From: Halalkalibacter sp. APA_J-10(15)
Lineage (GTDB): Bacteria > Bacillota > Bacilli > Bacillales > Bacillaceae_D
Assembly (NCBI RefSeq): GCF_023017105.1
Contig: NZ_JALKEV010000019.1
Span: 44,009 to 108,008 of the forward strand
Direction of reading: 5' to 3'
DNA: 64,000 nt
Shown piece by piece: positions 1 through 8,058 of this stretch. The notes beneath the pieces are model-generated. The model was not told where the DNA came from. It saw nothing but the letters and a program-made list of their open reading frames with translations, and made no database searches. The first letter of the stretch is position 1; every line of letters begins with the position of its first letter. The position numbers and the translations under genes were made by a program.

Positions 1-2
1 GA

Positions 3-578
3 TATAAAAATGTTATTCCTGAATTTGGATCTGGATATTTTATTGAAAATAATGGTGTTATCGCAATTGAAGCAGAATATGCTCTTGAACAATCAAATTA
101 TGCTTATACACAAAAAAGCTCTGGTCATGAAGAGATTGAATGGACACATACACAAGCTGAGACAAACGGATCTAGCGGAATGGCTATGTATATCAGAAAG
201 AGTGGGTTAAGCTGGTTGAATGCGTTGGATGCCCCTTCCCTTCATTACAAGATAAAAGTGACGGATCTAGGAACATATCGTGTATGGATGTTGATTAAAT
301 TTGATGAAAATTTTTCAGATTCTTGTTACATTGGTTTAGATGGGACCGTTCAGCCTTATGACGAGCAGTTCTCCAAGGGAAGGTTATACACCTATAGTAC
401 AAAACAAATTTGGTTTTGGACACTTTTGTCTGAGCTAGATATTGATGAAGGTATTCATGATTTTGCCATATATGCTGGTAAGTCTGGTCTAAGAATTGAT
501 AGAATATATCTGACAAAAGGTGATGAAAATGCACCGAATGATGCATCTTGGAAGGACTCAGAGAGAGTTAGTCAATAA
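3..578 (+). CDS. 3' end of a carbohydrate-active protein (GH115-C-like binding domain), 5' truncated by window edge
   Basis: The frame is open from base 3 to the TAA at 576-578, so the visible 191 residues are the C-terminus of a longer protein that starts outside the window. The visible part opens with an IEAEYA motif, continues with a Trp-rich beta-type domain, and ends with a GxHxFAIYAGKSGLRIDRI-type strand before a DENAPNDASW tail. This layout is typical of the C-terminal domain of GH115 alpha-glucuronidases and similar CBM-like modules in Paenibacillus and Bacillus glycosidases. The family call is by pattern only. The uronate catabolic operon at 33.6-38.1 kb would fit an alpha-glucuronidase releasing glucuronate, but that link is inference. 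Confidence 0.6.
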   Translation, partial: YKNVIPEFGSGYFIENNGVIAIEAEYALEQSNYAYTQKSSGHEEIEWTHTQAETNGSSGMAMYIRKSGLSWLNALDAPSLHYKIKVTDLGTYRVWMLIKFDENFSDSCYIGLDGTVQPYDEQFSKGRLYTYSTKQIWFWTLLSELDIDEGIHDFAIYAGKSGLRIDRIYLTKGDENAPNDASWKDSERVSQ

Positions 579-655
579 GATTATACATGTTAGCAAAGGT
601 TTGTTTGCTTAGCTTTAACGTAGAAAGAGCTGAACGATTTTTATACTTTCATCAG

Positions 656-697
656 ATATCCTAGTAAGTCAGCTTTTTGGCTTACTAGGATATTTAA
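656..697 (+). terminator. Rho-independent terminator
   Basis: A perfect 13-bp inverted repeat (ATATCCTAGTAAG at 656-668 and its complement at 681-693) encloses a T-rich loop. It lies about 80 bp after the stop codon of the truncated carbohydrate-active gene. Confidence 0.8.
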
Positions 698-748
698 TAT
701 ATGTATGTGAATCGTACATTTTATGTTCTTTCCATTTATTATTACAGA

Positions 749-870
749 GCATGTGGTGCACCCTGGAATTCAGGTCCAGTATCAGCAGCATAGAAGAAAT
801 CTTATGTGAATGGCAGGGGAAATAATAAGTTATTATTGTTGAACCAAAAGAAAAAGCAGGAGTAACCTAA
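749..870 (+). pseudogene. Degenerate coding remnant, family not recognised
   Basis: One frame from 749 reads ACGAPWNSGPVSAA, is broken by a TAG at 791, and continues as KKSYVNGRGNNKLL. A +/-1 shift near 835 then gives IVEPKEKAGVT and a stop at 868-870. The protein-like composition across a stop and a frameshift suggests the eroded 3' end of a gene. I do not recognise the family, and chance reading is possible. Confidence 0.3.
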
Positions 871-952
871 CCAAAATTTATAACAATAATTTTTAAACAG
901 TATCTACTTGTTTTTACATTCTTTATATTCGAAATATTTGCTATTATTTTAT

Positions 953-966
953 TGAAAGCGTTTCCT
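953..966 (+). promoter_or_regulatory. cre site (CcpA operator) before an aborted start
   Basis: TGAAAGCGTTTCCT matches the cre consensus TGWAARCGYTWNCW at every position. It lies 25 bp upstream of an AGGAG-like ribosome binding site (976-982) and an ATG at 991 that is closed by TAG after three codons. The catabolite-repressed gene this served appears to have been lost. No carbohydrate gene follows before the TetR regulator. The region 579-1112 otherwise holds only the terminator, the coding remnant and the TetR operator. Confidence 0.55.
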
Positions 967-1059
967 ATAAAAGGGTAGGAGTTAAATAAAATGAAAGAAT
1001 AGAGAATCTTTCTATTCATATGAGCAAAAAGCACTTTAAATAGTATAAAAATAATGATA

Positions 1060-1094
1060 AAATGACCATAGTCACAAAATGACTATGGTCATTT
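1060..1094 (+). promoter_or_regulatory. Palindromic operator for the adjacent TetR regulator
   Basis: A perfect 15-bp inverted repeat (1060-1074 and 1080-1094, five-base spacer) ends just before the RBS of the TetR gene. Each arm contains its own TGAC-N4-GTCA half palindrome (TGACCATAGTCA and TGACTATGGTCA), as expected for two stacked TetR dimers. The position predicts autorepression of the regulator and the two genes after it. Confidence 0.75.
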
Positions 1095-1112
1095 TATATT
1101 GGAGTGTGTAAA

Positions 1113-1691
1113 ATGTTAAGACATGAACGAAAAAAAGAACTAAAAGAGAAGATATTTTTAACGTCCATTAAACTGTTTAAGGAGTATGGATACGACAATG
1201 TCACCGTTGATAAAATTGTGTCAACTTGTGGAATTGCGAAGGGTACGTTCTTTAGGTATTTCCCGAAAAAAGAACATGTGTTAGTACATTTAGGCCAAAC
1301 ACAAAACGACTTGATTATGGAAGTAATCCAAAAGAAACATGAGAAAAATCTAAAGGAAAGGTTAAAGCTCATTTTTGATGAAATGTTCACAGTTTATGAG
1401 GAACATGGGGAGTTATTACAATTAACCTTGTCTGAAGCCATTCGAGCAGCTTTAAAGGAGGAATCATCTAATATATTGAAGTTTCATGAGGTTCTAACAT
1501 CTGTCATTGATGAATCAATACAAAAAGGCTTGTTTCAGAGTGATACTGAGCCCAAGCATATTGCTTCTGTGTTGGTAGGAATATACTTCAATTCACTTAT
1601 GACATGGTCGATCGCGGGAACAAATGAAGATTTAAAAGAGATCTTTCATACACAATTTGAAATCGTATGGAAAGGAATTGCACCACAATAA
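1113..1691 (+). CDS. TetR/AcrR family transcriptional regulator
   Basis: This 192-residue protein has the usual TetR layout. The N-terminal helix-turn-helix spans about residues 8-55, with the recognition-helix signature GIAKGTFFRYFPKKEHVL. The C-terminal helical ligand domain is divergent. The start at ATG 1113 is preferred over GTG 1104 because GGAG at 1101-1104 then sits 8 bases upstream. The palindrome just upstream is the likely operator. The genes that follow at 34- and 32-base gaps are probably its targets, and a small aromatic or drug-like inducer would fit the downstream monooxygenase. The ligand cannot be read from sequence. Confidence 0.85.
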   Translation: MLRHERKKELKEKIFLTSIKLFKEYGYDNVTVDKIVSTCGIAKGTFFRYFPKKEHVLVHLGQTQNDLIMEVIQKKHEKNLKERLKLIFDEMFTVYEEHGELLQLTLSEAIRAALKEESSNILKFHEVLTSVIDESIQKGLFQSDTEPKHIASVLVGIYFNSLMTWSIAGTNEDLKEIFHTQFEIVWKGIAPQ

Positions 1692-1724
1692 ACCAACAGG
1701 TTATAAAGAGGGGACGAGGGTATC

Positions 1725-2141
1725 ATGTCATTTTTAGTCTATTCTTCTGTAGCAGCGTTAACGTTTATTAGTTTGATCCATTTTTATTGGTTATTTGGTG
1801 GAAGGCGAGGTCTAACTGCGGTATTACCCGAGAAAAAAGAAGGCGCGGCATTGTTTACTCCTAGGTTAATAGAAACATTCATTGTAGCCTTTGGATTATT
1901 GCTTGTTGGATTCATGTTACTCGTTCAATTTGGGGCAACTCCTTTTCTTCAACCTAATGTCCTGTCGAAAGTATTCTGTATAATATTTACCTTTGTGTTC
2001 TTTTTAAGAGCAATTGGTGATTTTAAATACTTGGGATTTACAAAAAAAATGAAGGATTCTGTTTTCGCAAAGTATGATACAAGATACTATAGCCCTCTTT
2101 GTTTGTATCTAGCGATTACGCTTTTATTCGTGTGGTTGTAG
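1725..2141 (+). CDS. DUF3995-family membrane protein
   Basis: A 138-residue hydrophobic protein with four predicted membrane helices (about residues 3-25, 47-69, 78-95, 118-137). Conserved-looking stretches HFYWLFGGRRG after helix 1 and RAIGDFKYLGF after helix 3 match the DUF3995 family, which has no established function. It has a good RBS (GGGGACGAGGG) and lies between the TetR regulator and the FAD monooxygenase in one probable operon. Confidence 0.75.
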   Translation: MSFLVYSSVAALTFISLIHFYWLFGGRRGLTAVLPEKKEGAALFTPRLIETFIVAFGLLLVGFMLLVQFGATPFLQPNVLSKVFCIIFTFVFFLRAIGDFKYLGFTKKMKDSVFAKYDTRYYSPLCLYLAITLLFVWL

Positions 2142-2173
2142 GATTTTATCACGTTAGTGAAATGGGGTAAATC

Positions 2174-3310
2174 ATGAATAATAAAGTACTTATTATTGGA
2201 GCTGGGATTAGCGGTTTAGCAAGTGCCCTTATGCTCGAAAGAATTGGATATGCACCAGTTATCTTTGAAAAGTCAGATCGTTTTCGTAATGAAGGTGGGG
2301 GTCTAACCTTATGGTCTAATGGAACGGATGCCCTTCATTTTATGGATTTACTAGAAGAAACGTATCAAAACAGCAAAATCATGAAGGAATCAGCCCTTTT
2401 AACATCCTCAGGAAAAACATTAGCGACAATCCTCTTAGAAGAGCTTGCAACTACGTATGGGACTCATACTGTTGGTATTTTACGAACGAAACTTCACCAT
2501 TTACTAGCTAATAACTTGGAGAATACAGAAATGAAATTAGGCTATAAGCTAGTAGAACTACAAGAAAATAACGAAGAAGTTACCGCCCGCTTTGAAAATG
2601 GTCATGAAGAAACAGGGGCATTTTTAGTAGGAGCAGATGGGATTCATTCATCAGTCAGAAATCACTTATTTCCTAATAGTGTCTTACGCTTTAGTGGATA
2701 TGAAGCTTGGAGAGGTACGGCCCCATATACGAAATCTGGTTTTACGTTTGAAGCTTGGGGGAAAGGGCTGAGGTTTGGGTTTGTTCCTGTATCAAGTTCG
2801 ATTGTCTATTGGTTTGCGACAAGAAATACATCAGAAAACCTTTTGAAAGTGGATGTATCTAAAGAAGAGCTAGCTCATATGTATAGACGATTTGCCGAAC
2901 CCGTATCAACCGTAATTAAAGCAACTCCGGAAAAGGACATCACGAGAAAGGCTATTTATGACCTAAAACCTTTACAGAATTGGTCAAAAGGCAGAATGGT
3001 ACTCATAGGTGATGCAGCACACGCTACGACACCTAATTTAGGACAGGGAGCATGTTTGGCATTGGAGGATTCTGTCATCCTAGCAAAAAAGCTAGAGCAA
3101 AGCACCTCCATTTCTGAAGCCATAAAGAACTTTGAAAAAAAGCGGATAAAAAGGGCTAAGTTCATTGTAAACAGTTCGTGGGTGTACGGTAAGGTTACAC
3201 AAATAGAAAATACATTAATGAGTCATGCGAGAAACATGCTTGTTAAAAACGGATATTCGATTCAAAAAAACAGTAATATGATGTATAGAATTATCGGTCA
3301 TAAAGTCTAA
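2174..3310 (+). CDS. FAD-dependent monooxygenase (TetX / aromatic hydroxylase-like)
   Basis: This 378-residue protein is a class A flavoprotein monooxygenase. It has an N-terminal Rossmann fingerprint IIGAGISGLASALML (residues 6-20), a central VGADGIHSSVR motif (FAD/NADPH contact), and the C-terminal GDAAHATTPNLGQGACLALED motif that binds the FAD ribityl chain. These enzymes hydroxylate aromatic or polyketide substrates with NAD(P)H and O2. Some, such as TetX, inactivate antibiotics. The TetR-controlled setting suggests an inducible detoxification role, but the substrate is unknown. The length is normal and the gene appears intact. Confidence 0.85.
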   Translation: MNNKVLIIGAGISGLASALMLERIGYAPVIFEKSDRFRNEGGGLTLWSNGTDALHFMDLLEETYQNSKIMKESALLTSSGKTLATILLEELATTYGTHTVGILRTKLHHLLANNLENTEMKLGYKLVELQENNEEVTARFENGHEETGAFLVGADGIHSSVRNHLFPNSVLRFSGYEAWRGTAPYTKSGFTFEAWGKGLRFGFVPVSSSIVYWFATRNTSENLLKVDVSKEELAHMYRRFAEPVSTVIKATPEKDITRKAIYDLKPLQNWSKGRMVLIGDAAHATTPNLGQGACLALEDSVILAKKLEQSTSISEAIKNFEKKRIKRAKFIVNSSWVYGKVTQIENTLMSHARNMLVKNGYSIQKNSNMMYRIIGHKV

Positions 3311-3707
3311 TTGGAGAGAATTTTAGATGATTTCTACGTTCAACCAGAACACCAGAGATTGAAAGTAAGAAGGTTCTCGGAGCAAAATGGCTACTGCCAT
3401 GGCCCGAAATGCTACAAGAGTATGGTTATGTGAAAAGTGGGAACTAGATTTTCATCTAGATGCTACAGCATTAATTTAACAAATGGTTGATATACCGGAC
3501 TCTTTTTGCACGTAGTTAAAGATACACCATAGAGGTAGCATGATGTAATAAGCCACTCCCCAATAGGTCTTGCAGTGTCATAGGACATGAGCAAGGCCTG
3601 TTTTTGTTGACTAGATTGACTATAAAAAAGGCTTTATGGAGTAAAAAAATGGCTTCTAGTAAGAGTGAATAAGAACAATACAATAGGGTGAATTCTTCTT
3701 ATAGGTA
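3311..3707. other. Non-coding stretch with weak coding debris
   Basis: After the monooxygenase there is no intact gene until 4357. Bases 3370-3450 contain a short frame reading KVLGAKWLLPWPEMLQEYG before a stop, which may be eroded coding sequence, but I cannot assign it. The rest is AT-rich with no recognised promoter. Confidence 0.35.
3565..3606 (+). terminator. Probable Rho-independent terminator
   Basis: AGGTCTTGC (3565-3573) pairs with GCAAGGCCT (3591-3599) with one G-U pair and is followed by a T-rich run. Confidence 0.5.
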
Positions 3708-4127
3708 TTACTCTGGATTTTTGGGAGAACTCTTATACCAAAGTTTTGTATAATCAACCCAGCCTAATGCATTCAGTTGGATATTCTCCAAGTGCTTTTC
3801 ATGGATGGCAAATTGCTGCAATCGGTATAAATAAATTAGATGATGTGACTGACTTAATTGTTCCTCTATTTGCTGAAAAGCTTCAAGACAATCAAGTATA
3901 TTTTTCTTTTCGAGAAAAGCGTCATCCAATTGTTGAATCACTTGATCTGACAAGTGATGAGAAGCAAGACTTTGGCTTCCCCTTAAGGAAGAGAGATATG
4001 TGTAGATCATGCTTTCATCTGCCAGTTGTTCGCCGAGAAGTAAATCAGATTGTTCATGAAGTGGCCGTTCATATAGTTCTTCGTATGGATATATGTGTAG
4101 GCTACAACGAATCCTTAAATCAATTAG
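3708..4127 (-). pseudogene. 3' remnant of an SgrR-like (HTH + solute-binding domain) regulator
   Basis: Reading on the minus strand into the stop at 3708-3710 gives about 140 residues, including PYEELYE, LLLGEQLADES and a C-terminus with LIYLYRLQQFA and NALGWVDYTKLWY. This is the C-terminal lobe of SBP_bac_5 domains as fused in SgrR-type regulators. The frame has no start in its upstream part, and the N-terminal HTH domain and most of the binding domain (about 400 residues) are missing. The gene is cut at about 4128, exactly where a plus-strand MFS remnant begins. Confidence 0.65.
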
Positions 4128-4268
4128 CTTTTTGTGTCGTTCGTGACAAGCTTCTTTGCTTTGTTAGCATTAATAGCCTTTCCGTTTGTATGGCTATGTG
4201 TGCCTCTAAAAGTTACTGATAAAAATGAGCAGCAACGAAACCAAAAAAATACAAACTGGTTTACATAA
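4128..4268 (+). pseudogene. 3' remnant of an MFS transporter
   Basis: The frame from 4128 to the TAA at 4266-4268 begins with a hydrophobic helix (ALLALIAFPFVWLCVP) and ends in a charged polar tail. This is typical of the last membrane helix and cytosolic tail of major facilitator efflux pumps. It has no start codon or upstream part. It adjoins the truncated SgrR-like gene head to head, so one deletion appears to have removed both 5' ends and the shared promoter. Confidence 0.55.
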
Positions 4269-4356
4269 TGAAGGCTCTTGTTATGAGAACGTTTAAAATT
4301 TTTATTTTTAGGAAATATCTCCTTAACGAGATAAAAGAGAGGAGTCCTTCGTTTAT

Positions 4357-5760
4357 ATGTCAGCAGAGGTTGTAGGATTTAGTTTTATTATTCTAGGCAT
4401 TTTACTTATTATCGCCAAATGGATTCGCCTAGCTGTACCGTTTCTTCAATCTATCTTCCTCCCAAGCTCGATTCTTGCAGGACTCATTGGTCTATTGCTT
4501 GGTCCTGAAGTCCTTGGTCAGTTTGATTTAGGGTTATTTGAGGGAGAGGGAGTTTTTCCTGAATCGATGATTGAGGTGTGGAGTGTTTTACCTGAGCTGC
4601 TAATTAGTGTGATCTTTGCTTCCTTATTTCTAGGGAAGACCATCCCAAATATAAAGAAAATTTGGGGCACTGCTGGTCCTCAAATAACGTTTGCTCATTT
4701 TCTTTCATGGGGTCAGTATGTGGTTGGGATTACTTTAGCTTTAGTGGTTTTAACTCCGATATTTGGGATGAATCCAGCTGCCGGAGCTTTGCTTGAAATT
4801 AGCTTTGTTGGTGGACATGGAACAGCTGCGGGATTATCGGGTACATTTAGCGGGGTTGGTTTCGAGGAAGGAAGAGACTTAGCAATTGGCTTAGCGACTG
4901 TTGGAGTACTGACGGGTGTTTTACTAGGGATTATTTTGATTAATTGGGCTGCTCGAAAAGGGAAAACAGAAATTTTAAATAGTCCAGATGACATTTCAGA
5001 TGAACAAAAGAAAGGACTGATCAAGAAAGAAGATCAACAAGAAATGTCTGCTGGAAACCAGACAACCCGATCTGAAGTGATTGAAACAATGACTGTGCAC
5101 TTTGCTTATATTGGTTTAGCTATTGCCATTGGGTATATGCTTTTAGAAGGGTTTATATTGATTGAGGAAGCTTTATGGGCTGAGAGTATCGAACTTTTTG
5201 TACATCTGCCTTTATTTCCGTTAGCAATGGTTGGTGCAGTCATTGTACAGATTATATTAAATAAATTTATTAAAAAATCGATATTGGATCGAGATCTTGT
5301 TACACGTATCCAAGGATTTGCTCTCGATTTACTTATTGTATCAGCTATCGCAACCTTATCATTGGCAGTCATCGGTGAGCATCTGGTTCCTTTCTTCATT
5401 ATGGCAATTGCTGCAATAGGGTGGAACGTAATTGCTTTTATTTTTATAGCACCTCAAATTATGCCTAATTATTGGTTTGAACGGGCCATTGGAGATTTAG
5501 GTCAGGCCATGGGAATGAGCGCTGCTGGTCTATTGTTAATTAATTTGGCAGATCCTAAAGCGGAGAGCCCAGCAAAAGAAGGGTTTAGTTATAAACAATT
5601 GATGCTAGATTTCATAGTAGGCGGAGGAATTGTAACAGCTGCTTCGGTGCCACTTATTGTAGCATTTGGTCCAGTCCTTACCCTTATTTTTGCTTTTGTC
5701 ATTATGACTGGATGGCTTATTTTAGGTCTATTGTATTTTGGAAAGAAATCTACAAATTAG
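4357..5760 (+). CDS. Sodium/glutamate symporter-like permease (GltS/ESS family)
   Basis: A 467-residue membrane protein with about 11-12 hydrophobic segments split by a charged cytosolic loop near residues 205-240. The N-terminal half carries a glycine-rich FVGGHGTAAGLSGTF segment, and the second half a related FERAIGDLGQAMGMSAAGLLL segment. These are the two inverted pore-loop repeats of GltS-type carriers, which import glutamate with Na+. The RBS GAGAGGAG lies 12-16 bases before ATG 4357, slightly long. It is monocistronic. Substrate specificity is inferred from the family only. Confidence 0.75.
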   Translation: MSAEVVGFSFIILGILLIIAKWIRLAVPFLQSIFLPSSILAGLIGLLLGPEVLGQFDLGLFEGEGVFPESMIEVWSVLPELLISVIFASLFLGKTIPNIKKIWGTAGPQITFAHFLSWGQYVVGITLALVVLTPIFGMNPAAGALLEISFVGGHGTAAGLSGTFSGVGFEEGRDLAIGLATVGVLTGVLLGIILINWAARKGKTEILNSPDDISDEQKKGLIKKEDQQEMSAGNQTTRSEVIETMTVHFAYIGLAIAIGYMLLEGFILIEEALWAESIELFVHLPLFPLAMVGAVIVQIILNKFIKKSILDRDLVTRIQGFALDLLIVSAIATLSLAVIGEHLVPFFIMAIAAIGWNVIAFIFIAPQIMPNYWFERAIGDLGQAMGMSAAGLLLINLADPKAESPAKEGFSYKQLMLDFIVGGGIVTAASVPLIVAFGPVLTLIFAFVIMTGWLILGLLYFGKKSTN

Positions 5761-5876
5761 CTTGTTGTAAGCAAAAAATATAACAATCTAATCATGGTTC
5801 CTATTACATTTTTCTAGAAATTCGACGATTAAAGTTGAAACTGTTCGGGAATATGTCAAACTAGGAGGGATTAAGA

Positions 5877-6056
5877 ATGAACACATATAAACTTACATTT
5901 TATTTTAATGGTGGAGAAAATTTCGTTTTCGAAGTTGAAACTGGGTATGAACTACATCAACAAGTGGATAAAATTCAGAATGCTAAATGGTTCGATGCGA
6001 AAAGTGAGTATGTAAATATGGATAATGTGACGCGATTTGTCATTGAAGAACGCTGA
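5877..6056 (+). CDS. Small conserved-looking protein, 59 aa, function unknown
   Basis: The ORF runs from ATG 5877, preceded by a strong RBS (AGGAGGG at 5863-5869), to TGA at 6054-6056. The product is 59 residues, acidic, with alternating beta-like segments (YKLTFYFNGGENFVFEVETG and VTRFVIEER), a small soluble beta-rich fold by composition. No family is recognised. It is separated from the GltS-like gene by 116 bases and followed by the TIR repeat element. Confidence 0.6.
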   Translation: MNTYKLTFYFNGGENFVFEVETGYELHQQVDKIQNAKWFDAKSEYVNMDNVTRFVIEER

Positions 6057-6124
6057 AGCTGTGACAAAAGTGTTTTAATAAATGAGAAACCGAACAAATA
6101 AACAGCGGTGCACATAAACAGCTC

Positions 6125-6247
6125 CTGAAATATTCTTCGCTTTCCGCGGGAAGCTAATGAGCCTCCTCGTGTTACGCACAGCGGGTTTTCACCTTTACTT
6201 TTCAGTGGCCTCGCGTATCATCCTGCAGGAGTCTACGCATATTTCAG
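6125..6247. repeat. Non-coding interspersed element with terminal inverted repeats
   Basis: A 123-bp segment is bounded by a perfect 9-bp inverted repeat (CTGAAATAT at 6125-6133, ATATTTCAG at 6239-6247). It is much more GC-rich than its surroundings, with CTTTCCGCGGG and GCCTCCTCG motifs and a CCTGCAGGAGTC palindrome. Similar GC-rich CTTTCCGCGGG/CCTCCTCG intergenic repeats are common in alkaliphilic Bacillus genomes. It has no coding capacity. The following 6248-6640 holds no recognisable gene. A CTCCTTCGCGGGC fragment at 6579 may be a broken second copy. Confidence 0.6.
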
Positions 6248-6650
6248 ACGTTATGTTCTCTAGATGTTCGGATTATCAGCTAATCACTTTTGTTATGTTC
6301 AGCCTCATTTGAAGAGCGCAGAAATCCACGGTTAACTAATTACTAATTTAACACAATGAAATGGTATTGCAGAAAAGCGCTGACAACTTTACTTGTTTAT
6401 GCGTTTTTCTTTTTGTTTAGAGGTAGATGAAGTGTATTCTTTTAAAATGAGTAAGAAGGTAGCATATCACTTACCCACTTTTCTTGATTATGTAACTAGT
6501 TAGAAGGTTCTATTTAGAGAGAGTAAACGATCGTTAGTCGGTGCTATTTAGCCTATTTTCTAAAAAAAAGTTTCGTTGCGCTCCTTCGCGGGCATTAAAT
6601 AAGTACAAGACAAATAGCATTAAAATGTTAATGAAAGGTGTGAAGGAGTT

Positions 6651-6794
6651 ATGTTATGGACAGTATTAATTGTGATATTTGTATTATGGATACTTGGATT
6701 CTCCTTTGAAGTTGGAGGAGGACTAATCCACTTACTTTTAGTGGTCGCATTAGTCGTCTTTATCATTCAACTCTTAACAGGCAGAAGAGCCTAA
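6651..6794 (+). CDS. Lmo0937-family small membrane protein, 47 aa
   Basis: A 47-residue peptide starting MLWTVLIVIFVLWILGFSF, with a central GGGLIHLLLVVALVVFIIQLL helix and a short basic tail TGRRA. It has two membrane helices and the invariant GGxIHLLLV segment of the Lmo0937 family, often stress-induced in Firmicutes and of unknown function. A GAAGGAG RBS lies 4 bases before ATG 6651. It is monocistronic with its own terminator. Confidence 0.8.
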   Translation: MLWTVLIVIFVLWILGFSFEVGGGLIHLLLVVALVVFIIQLLTGRRA

Positions 6795-6798
6795 ATGT

Positions 6799-6833
6799 AG
6801 CAAGCGTTCTAATTTAGGACGCTTGCTTTTTTC
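6799..6833 (+). terminator. Rho-independent terminator
   Basis: AGCAAGCGTTCT (6799-6810) pairs with AGGACGCTTGCT (6816-6827) and is followed by a run of T, five bases after the Lmo0937-like gene. Confidence 0.85.
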
Positions 6834-6898
6834 AATGATTTAATTTAATTTCTTGGGCCATAATAAGAGCAATAGAAAGGGTTCAAGGAGTGAGTATA

Positions 6899-7801
6899 AT
6901 GAGGAAGTTTCTATTTATTTTAATTGCGTGCTTTATCTTATCTACATATTTAACGATGGAAGGGGCTGCTAGTGAAGTGACGTATCCTAATCAACAATTA
7001 CTAATAGGTGTGGAGGAACTAGCAGAGAGACTGAACGATCCAAACCTTATGATTATCGATACACGGAATGAAGGTTATGGAAAAGGGCATATCCCCGGTG
7101 CGTTTTCATTTGACACGAAAAAGTTAGTTGATTCAACACATCCGGTCGAGGGTTATTTAATTAGAGAAAAACCTTTTGAAGAACTAATGAAGACATTAGG
7201 CGTTAGAAATGAAGTTGAATTAGTGATTTATGATGCTGGAGTAGATACAGCTGCCACTAGACTTTTTTATGCATTGGAGCTTTACGGTCATAATAATGTA
7301 AGAGTGTTAAATGGTGGATATGCAGCATGGGAAGCATTCGAAGGGGAGCAATCTACAACGGGTCCCGAAGTGAAAACAAGTCATTTTAAAGCAAAGACTT
7401 CTCCGCAAATAGAAGTAGAAAAAGAGTATGTCAAATCAGGCATAGATAACCCAAATAAGATTATTTTGGATGTTCGCTCTAGAGAAGAGTACAAAGGAGA
7501 GGATGTTCGTACTAAAAGGGGTGGACATATCCCAACAGCTGTAAATATAGAGTGGAAAGAAGTTTTAACAGACGGGGTGCCCTTTTTCAAAGTGGCTGAT
7601 GATATTGAACGGATGCTTCAACAAGCAGGTGTCACAAAAGATAAGCAAGTTATTATCTATTGTCAAAAAGCCAATCGGGCATCTCATATGTACTTTACAT
7701 TAAGGCTTATGGGATTTGATCATCTAAGAATGTATGAGGGATCTTGGCAAGAATGGGGAAATGATCTGCATACACCAATTACAAATCCTAATGAAGAATA
7801 A
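6899..7801 (+). CDS. Exported two-domain sulfurtransferase (rhodanese)
   Basis: This 300-residue protein has an N-terminal signal peptide (basic MRK, hydrophobic core to about residue 20, GAAS cleavage region) and two rhodanese domains. The C-terminal domain has the active-site loop YCQKANRAS with the catalytic Cys. In the N-terminal domain the equivalent loop is YDAGVDTAATR with Asp instead of Cys, the usual inactive structural repeat. Such enzymes move sulfane sulfur, for example from thiosulfate to a thiol or cyanide acceptor, here outside the membrane. ATG 6899 is chosen because CAAGGAG lies 8 bases upstream; GTG 6890 overlaps that RBS. A terminator follows. Confidence 0.85.
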   Translation: MRKFLFILIACFILSTYLTMEGAASEVTYPNQQLLIGVEELAERLNDPNLMIIDTRNEGYGKGHIPGAFSFDTKKLVDSTHPVEGYLIREKPFEELMKTLGVRNEVELVIYDAGVDTAATRLFYALELYGHNNVRVLNGGYAAWEAFEGEQSTTGPEVKTSHFKAKTSPQIEVEKEYVKSGIDNPNKIILDVRSREEYKGEDVRTKRGGHIPTAVNIEWKEVLTDGVPFFKVADDIERMLQQAGVTKDKQVIIYCQKANRASHMYFTLRLMGFDHLRMYEGSWQEWGNDLHTPITNPNEE

Positions 7802-7809
7802 AGCATCAC

Positions 7810-7847
7810 AGCAGCTCTAATTAAACTTTAGAGTTGCTTTTGTTTTT
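7810..7847 (+). terminator. Rho-independent terminator
   Basis: AGCAGCTCTAA (7810-7820) pairs with TTAGAGTTGCT (7828-7838) with one G-T pair, followed by a T-rich tract, just after the rhodanese gene. Confidence 0.75.
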
Positions 7848-8058
7848 GACAAAATAATTGTTATATAAAATGAAATGTTTAATGTAGTTGTGCTGGTGTC
7901 ATTAACGGGAGGTTTTCATAAGTTGATCATACTTGTGGTACCTTCTTTTTTTGTCTCAATTTATCATTATTCACAACGATTACTAGAATATTCTGAGCTA
8001 TTCACAAATATATGCTAAAATATGACAGTAACCCTTTTCTAGTAAAGGAGGTCATTAT

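Noticed and set aside
3746-4219. Plus-strand ORF of 157 codons
   Set aside because: It is antisense to the SgrR-like remnant and has no RBS; its translation looks random, while the opposite strand and the MFS frame make family sense.
6899-6940. Lipobox LIAC in the rhodanese signal peptide
   Set aside because: The Cys would be at residue 11 with a very short hydrophobic core before it and Phe after it; ordinary signal peptidase cleavage near GAAS is more likely.
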